NCBI GenBank assembly: GCA_030142905.1
Contig: JASJOG010000174.1
Coordinates: forward strand, 186,001 to 250,000
DNA: 64,000 bases
Direction of reading: 5' to 3'
DNA from: Heliopora coerulea
Lineage: Eukaryota > Cnidaria > Anthozoa > Scleralcyonacea > Helioporidae
This document shows positions 58,536 through 64,000 of this stretch, one piece after another; the first letter of the stretch is position 1; each line of letters begins with the position of its first letter. The notes beneath the pieces are model-generated. The model made no database searches. It had not been told where the DNA came from and saw nothing but the letters and a program-made list of their open reading frames with translations. The translations under genes and the position numbers were made by a program.

Positions 58536-58810
58536 TCAATAATGATAGTAAGGCGGTTTACTAACCCGTCAATAGCGTGTTGTTATTGTAGTCGATTGTT
58601 TTCCAGAATCTGTTTTCGTTATTAGAGTACCGTTTTGTTTCTTTAGAATTTCTTTCTCCATATTGCGACATTCTACAAGTGGTACCTCAATCTCTGCGTT
58701 GGCTTATATGAATGGTTCATTAGTTTGAAGTAGATCTCTTCTATTTCGTCTCAACACTCTGCCTACTTCTGTTTGGATTTTATAGGATCTCGGGTGTTGG
58801 TCTTGTTCAA

Positions 58811-59545
58811 TCACTCTTGCTTTGACTGGCCGTGAGCGTCTTTATTTACTCGAACCGCTGATCCTTCTTTAAGTGATGGATGTTTCCTTGTTGTTCTGTC
58901 GTGATATTCTTTTTGCTTCTCCATCAAGGTTGTTTCCTTTTCGAGGTACTTGTTGTTCTCATTAGGTGTCTGGGTGCACTGTTGAAATGATGGAAGTCTT
59001 GTTCGAATCTTTCTTCCAAACAGTCGTTCAGCAGGCGACGGTCTTCCGTTGGGAACTGGGCATGCTCGATGTGCTTGAACTGCTATGTACGGGTCTTCTT
59101 CCTTCTTACTAGCTTTCTTGAGAAGCTGTTTGATAGTTTGAACTGCTTGTTCTGCCATTCCGTTTGACTTTGGGTGTTCTGGACTCGATTTGGTGTGGAT
59201 AAAGTCCCATTTTCTGGTAAATTCTTTAAACTCTTTACTGCTGTATTGTGGTCCGTTATCAGAGACTACTTCGTATGGTGTGCCATGTCTTGAGAATATT
59301 GACTTCAGTTTCTGGATGACTTGTTTGCTGCAGATGTTGTCCAACTTTGCTGTTTCTGGATAATTGGAGTAGTAATCGACGACAATTACAAAGTCGTTGT
59401 TTTGAAACTTGAATTGATCTGTTGCTACTTTCTCCCATGGCTTCTTAGGAAGATTGTGCGGCATCAGAGGCTCTTTCTGCTGGTATTTTCTATAATCCTG
59501 GCATACACAGCATCCTTTAATCATCTCCATTATTTCTGGGTTCAT
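58811..59545 (-). pseudogene. gypsy integrase
   Basis: A 244-codon frame. CCVC at residues 12-15 is the end of the HHCC zinc-binding domain (its His part lies upstream, out of frame). The catalytic D43 (ATDQF), D96 (SDNGPQYSS) and E132 (GMAEQAV) are all present, with 35 residues between the last two. The C-terminal segment ending SAVRVNKDAHGQ resembles the post-core domain. The frame shifts just before the end of pol. The best preserved domain of the element; the family joins retrotransposon cDNA to chromosomal DNA. Confidence 0.9.
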
Positions 59546-59656
59546 CCTAGGCTAGAACAATGTTTCTCTAACTCTAGATTTACATTTCTCGATTCCCATG
59601 TGTCCGTCATGTATTTTCTCTTTTATGTCCTTTCTCATGGTCGTGGGAACTATCAG

Positions 59657-59977
59657 TCATTCTTCTTTCATGATTACTCCGTTAGCTTCTGTGATTTCCT
59701 GTCTAAATGGAAAATATGGTGTAAGTTCAACTGGAAGCTGGGCTTTGTGGTTTAGCCATCCATCTTTTAAGACATTGCTTAGCTTCTGCAGGACTTGGTC
59801 TTTCTCGGTTTTACGTTGAAATTTGTTAAGCATTGTTTGGCATATCGGTAGATTGGATATTATCACGTGAATTTGGCCCTCTAAATTAAGTTCATCTTCT
59901 GGTAGTCGAGGTAGGTATGCTCTTGATAGTGTGTCTGCAACGGGTAAGTTCTTTCCTGGGGTATACTGCATTGTCAT
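59657..59977 (-). pseudogene. gypsy RNase H-integrase linker
   Basis: A 106-codon frame starting MTMQYTPGKNLPVADTLSRA, the conserved tail of gypsy RNase H (the ADxLSR motif), followed by the variable connection toward the integrase. A stop near 59656 and a shift separate it from the integrase frame. Confidence 0.8.
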
Positions 59978-60013
59978 GTCGTATCTCTGGAGTTTTAATC
60001 TGGATCTCTGGAT

Positions 60014-60277
60014 TCATGGAGGGGCACTTGCAACTGGTTTTGAGAAGATGGGTTGAAGAGGCTTATGATCGGATTCTACAACGAAAGGTTTGCCGTATAC
60101 GTAATCGTGGAATCGCTGAGTGCCAAACACGATTGCCAAAGTCTCTTTTTTGATCTGTGCGTAGTTTTGTTCTGTTTTAGTCAGCGATCTGTTGGCATAT
60201 GCTACTGGGACCCATGATTTATGCTTTTTCAGTAGAAGTGCTCCTAGGCCATACTTTGATGCATCAACCGATATCAT
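60014..60277 (-). pseudogene. gypsy RNase H
   Basis: Frame with D5 (SVDASKYGLGALL), E45 (KKETLAIVFG) and D70 (VVESDHKPL), the three catalytic acidic residues of Ty3/gypsy RNase H. Separated from the reverse transcriptase by a broken stretch (60278-60527). Confidence 0.85.
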
Positions 60278-60527
60278 GGTTTGTAAATTAGGATCGTAGT
60301 ACTTAAGAGTGGGGCTTGATGATCTTTCTTTCTTGAGCTGTTTAAGGGCTTTATCTTAATGCTCGGTCCATTGCCATTCAGCGCTTGACTCTAATAGTTG
60401 TCGTAGACATGTTGTCTTGGATGAATGATCTGAATTAATTTTCTAAGATATGTCACCATAACTAAAAATCTTTGTAGGTCCGACTTGTTGGTTGGTATTG
60501 GGATGTTCGTGATCAGTCTGATCTTTT

Positions 60528-60932
60528 TTAGGGTCTGGTTTTAGGCCTTGATCTGAGAATATGTGACCGAGGAAGGTCATTTCTGTGGTTCCAAAAAACA
60601 CATTTTTCCTTGTTTAACTTCAAACCTGATATATCAATTCTTTCGAGGACTTGCGAAAGGCGGACACTGTGTTCTTCTCTAGTCTTTCCCCTAATGATGA
60701 TGTCATCCTGAACATTTGCGCAGCCTTCAATGCCTTCGAGTATTTCGGTTATCTTTTTCTGGAACACTTCGCTTGCACTTAAGATTCCAAAGGGAAGTCT
60801 CTTAAATTTATACCTGCCAAATGGGGTGTTAAACGTTAGAATCTTTGAGCTCTCTTCATCAACTTTTATTTGCCAATATCCAATTGACGCGTCTAACCTC
60901 GAAAAGAAATTTGCATCTGCCATTTCTGCCAT
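60528..60932 (-). pseudogene. gypsy reverse transcriptase
   Basis: A 134-codon frame with D14 (SRLDASIGYWQIKV), the FGRYKFKRLPFGI strand and D76-D77 in ANVQDDIII, which stands where YxDD is usual. The N-terminal fingers lie upstream to about 61070, broken by frameshifts, and the thumb is disrupted after KCVFWNHRN. Confidence 0.9.
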
Positions 60933-61389
60933 GATTGACTTGGCGTTACGTATTAGGTAGTGTTCTCTCTTTATTGCCTTGTTTAGATCATATGGATCAA
61001 GGCATATTCGCAGTTTTCCATTTGGCTTCTCGACTATAACTCGAGAAAATTGTCAATTGTCAATGATTTCGTTTTTTTTCCTTGCGTTCAAGTTCGGTTT
61101 TTAGGTTGTTTTTCAATAGATACTGTACTTTACGAGAAGGGTGTACCACCGGGTTTGCATTTGTTTTCAGATTGATGATGTTCTCCAGATAAGCAACCAA
61201 TATCTCCAAAAACGTGTGCATAATGTTGTGTAATATCAGAATTTCGCTTTATTTGCATTACACGTTTGATAAGATTGAGGTGTTGACTTGTTTGCCAGTC
61301 GTAGGATCGGAGACGACTTGATTGGGATGACGAAGAACTGTATCGTATAATGAATCTTTCCTTTTGTTTTTAGTCGTGATATTCATTTA

Positions 61390-61560
61390 TCTGAAATTGG
61401 TATTTCTGTTCCATCATATGCGAGTAGTTTCTCTTTCGTTTTGTGTAGTTTTGTGCTTTTTTGGAAGTCATTTAAATAGGCTATGTGGAATTACGTTGGC
61501 TTGTGTTCCTATATCGATTTTATATTCGACGAGTAATCCAGTTGTATATACTTCGTTTTG
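61390..61560 (-). pseudogene. gypsy aspartic protease remnant
   Basis: The minus-strand reading KIDIGTQANVIPHSLFK carries the retroviral-type protease active-site motif as DIG-T (canonical DTG-A). After a stop and a shift it continues with LLAYDGTEIPIS. Inactive. Confidence 0.75.
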
Positions 61561-61570
61561 TCCATGATCA

Positions 61571-63153
61571 CAACACTACAGCAGAACTTCCATTAAATGG
61601 CCACCCCTGGAAAATAGCGAAATAGTAGCTTAATTCAAATTTAATGGAATTTCACATACTGTAACTCATGCAAAAATTGCACAATACGCCGTAATATATA
61701 GACGTAAATAAAGATTTGTTCAGTTGCTCAACAAACTTCTCTACCTTTGATGTTTAGGTATTTTTATTTTTAGATATTTTTAGATATTTTTATTCTCTAC
61801 CTTAATGATCGCTTTGATGAGGGGCTGTTATTGAAAAAATGTCGTTGCAAGTGATAGGCTGACTCTTTCATTTGGCAACATAATCAGATTAATATTTGAT
61901 AAAGTGCGTACCTAACATCAAGGATTCCAATGCAGCTGGAGTAGTGAACAAGAAACCGGACCAACGTACAGTTATCAGATTATGAGCGGCCTAGTTGGCT
62001 GACAGATACAGAAATTAAATGTACGTCACCCATCTCGTGGCAACAGGGTTTAGTATGTATTCAAAGAGGCCGTTTAAGAACAGTTGTAGATTTATGTTTT
62101 GACACAAAATGGAAAATAATGCAAATTTACTTATAATAACGTAGTGGTTTGTGAGGTGACCTTTTAATCCAGGTTGAGAACAATAAAAACTGTTCATAGG
62201 GACTTCTGCAAGGTGACCGCTGAATACAGGGACGATGAATACACGTTTGAGTGTACAACCTTTGTTCGGTTTCATAATAGCAATGTCATCGCGTTCCCTC
62301 GATATCTTCGCAGTACGAAAGAGAGACTTTGGTGGACTAATGATCGGACTTCATTAAATCAGAATTGTATGTCTAACTTTATTATGAAACATTTTCAGGT
62401 CTATTTGTGTAGTTTACTTTCACAGAAATTATTTTACTAATTAATTGAATTTTTATCATTCCTTAAGTTTTGTAAAGTAAAATACAAATCCTGAAAAACA
62501 ATGACATCTTGAAAAGCCAAGATGAGTTAATAACAAGACGAGGAATAATTGCAATATTTCGACTTTATTTAAAGTCGTTGTCAAATCGAAATGAATTACA
62601 AGCAAGCAATTTGGTTTTTACTTCATTTCATAGAATTGTCTGCAGGAACCGGATTAAGTTTTGTCATTTACATATTAACCATCATACATAGGATTACTTT
62701 AATTTCAGTTTGTTTCTTTGCTTGAAGGTGATGTCTAGATAATGTCAAAATTTCCGTCGTCCCTTTTATCGCTATGTTTTCTTACTAAAAGTTTTAATTC
62801 AGTCCCAACTATTAAAGTCTCAAAAACTCTACACATTACCGACCTCACCTGACTATTCTTTTCTTCCAATTCATAGACATGACAGCAGAAACCTTCAGCT
62901 GAAGTTATATATTAGCTAAATCAATGTAAAGTACACTATCCATCCTTAATCGATTGCAAAGTATGCAATCTACAGGTACTTATGTCTTTCCATCAAATTG
63001 GGAAACAAAGTGATAACCCTTTGAACCTAACCCAGCATTTGATTCGCTAACACAGACATACCACTGCCAAGATGGTCAATTCAATACAGTAATGCTTAAA
63101 TTAATATAATCATTAAACTAGACATCGAACATCTGCAACATCTCAACTTCTTC
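61571..63153. other. non-coding, nothing recognised
   Basis: Should contain the gypsy gag and 5' LTR if the element were complete, but neither is recognisable. AT-rich with short frames. Confidence 0.45.
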
Positions 63154-64000
63154 AATATCGTTTTCAAAGTCAAGGAAAATTTAAGTGTGATTACATAGCA
63201 AATGTCTTTCTTGTAAGACCCTACAGAAAACTATTTTAAAAAATGCAATTCCCTCAAAATTCAATACAGCACCCTAAGAATCATCTCTCATGAACTATTG
63301 AGTGACCTATGAAAGCTGCTCCAAGGAATGCTTCCAAAATATTGCTATATAGACTATTAGCATGACCATGTCTGTTATGTAAACAAAATCTATCAAACTT
63401 GAAACATCTGCACTCTTTTTAGCTCATTGTTCACTCCTAAAACATGGAATTTCCTACTCAGAGTGTTTCTTCACAAGTAATATCAAAATGGAGGGCCCTA
63501 TAGGCAGTTCTGGACAATGTAGAAAAATTTTAAAGGTTACTATTCCAAAAATCAAGAGAGCAACATAATACTGTACAATAAGAGAATGAGTTTCTCTTGT
63601 TTCTTGGAAGAATACTACCTTCAAACCTTTTTACATTTTTTCTATAATTCCTCTCATTTGCTGATAATGAATACACAAGCCAAATATTTTGTTTACCATA
63701 TTTTCCTATATATTACTTCCTAAGAAATCAAAAAAATGACAATTTACTTACAGTATGCCATCTCATCCAAGAAATTAAATCAAACACAAAATAAGTCAGT
63801 GTTATACTTTGTTGTACTTTACTGACCAAAATGTTTACATGCATTTACAAAGCCAAATTCCTAGTCATAACGTCTAACCTTAGCTTGTACATGTAGCAAA
63901 AAAGGCATTGCAGTGACACCATTTACACGGAGCCCCATAAATAATACATAAACATAAAGCATACCAGTTTTAACAAATGTCAGGCAAATAATGTACCATC
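63154..64000. repeat. AT-rich dispersed repeat, copy 2 (runs off the window)
   Basis: Direct-orientation match to 43661-44520. The last bases of the window (CAGGCAAATAATGTACCATC) equal the end of the aligned part of copy 1, so the repeat probably continues beyond the window. Confidence 0.75.

Larger units (their letters stand above)
58560..61570 (-). mobile_element. Ty3/gypsy retrotransposon pol region, decayed
   Basis: Reading leftwards on the minus strand the order is protease, reverse transcriptase, RNase H, integrase, the Ty3/gypsy order. The end of pol is traceable to about 58600 (SYKIQTEVGRVLRRNRRDLL near 58740, in a shifted frame). No gag, envelope gene or long terminal repeats were recognised. 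It lies immediately right of the truncated Mutator-like copy 3. Confidence 0.85.

Noticed and set aside
59321..59755. A 144-codon plus-strand frame and its overlapping 73-codon neighbour
   Set aside because: They lie opposite the gypsy integrase and linker, which carry recognisable motifs on the minus strand.
58560..61570. Endogenous retrovirus
   Set aside because: No envelope gene or long terminal repeats are recognisable. The pol domain order and motifs fit an ordinary Ty3/gypsy retrotransposon.

Overview
The window reads as AT-rich animal nuclear DNA. I find no intact protein-coding gene of clear host origin. It holds a dense, layered deposit of decayed transposable elements separated by AT-rich non-coding sequence. 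The mix (Crypton-like tyrosine-recombinase elements, PIF/Harbinger, piggyBac, hAT, pogo/Tc1-mariner, Mutator-like, Ty1/copia and Ty3/gypsy elements plus tRNA-headed SINE-like repeats) would suit a cnidarian such as a coral or sea anemone. That host assignment is inference only: no rRNA, mitochondrial or diagnostic host gene is present.

Layout. 1-7.8 kb: mostly unassigned, with one candidate host terminal exon (2862-3112), a broken Harbinger transposase (4937-5830) and a palindromic tandem repeat. 7.8-9.8 kb: a pogo/Tc1-mariner-type element with TA duplications, containing a small MITE. 10.1-10.7 kb: an inverted repeat carrying two tRNA-like heads. 11.7-13.5 kb: Crypton-like copy A. 14.6-22.5 kb: two copies of an unnamed repeat R; the first is split by a 3.8-kb Mutator-like element and by a piggyBac remnant. 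24.6-26.5 kb: a Harbinger-type shell (TTA duplication) around an internally deleted tyrosine-recombinase element with a perfect 66-bp hairpin at one end. 27.5-32.1 kb: tRNA-headed tandem repeats, SINEs and MITEs. 33.4-37.1 kb: Crypton-like copy C nested in copy B, with a further small insertion in C. 37.3-38.9 kb: second piggyBac remnant. 41.9-42.6 kb: deleted hAT element. 45.7-49.5 kb: second Mutator-like copy. 50.7-52.8 kb: ZMYM1-like hAT pseudogene. 53.3-56.5 kb: Ty1/copia, interrupted by a hAT-type MITE and cut off in its reverse transcriptase by a third Mutator-like copy (56.5-58.5 kb). 58.6-61.6 kb: Ty3/gypsy on the minus strand. 43.7-44.5 and 63.2-64.0 kb: two copies of one AT-rich repeat.

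The most unusual signals are in the two tyrosine-recombinase families. Copy B ends in a sequence that folds into a fully paired three-way junction (37080-37135), and its left end carries a 14-nt complement of the basal stem. The other family ends in a 66-bp perfect hairpin that contains a 17-bp motif repeated at its opposite end. Both arrangements suggest, but do not prove, folded-DNA recombination sites. Calls of nested insertions rest on target-site duplications and empty-site paralogs visible in the window. Protein identities rest on motif recognition by eye, without database searches.
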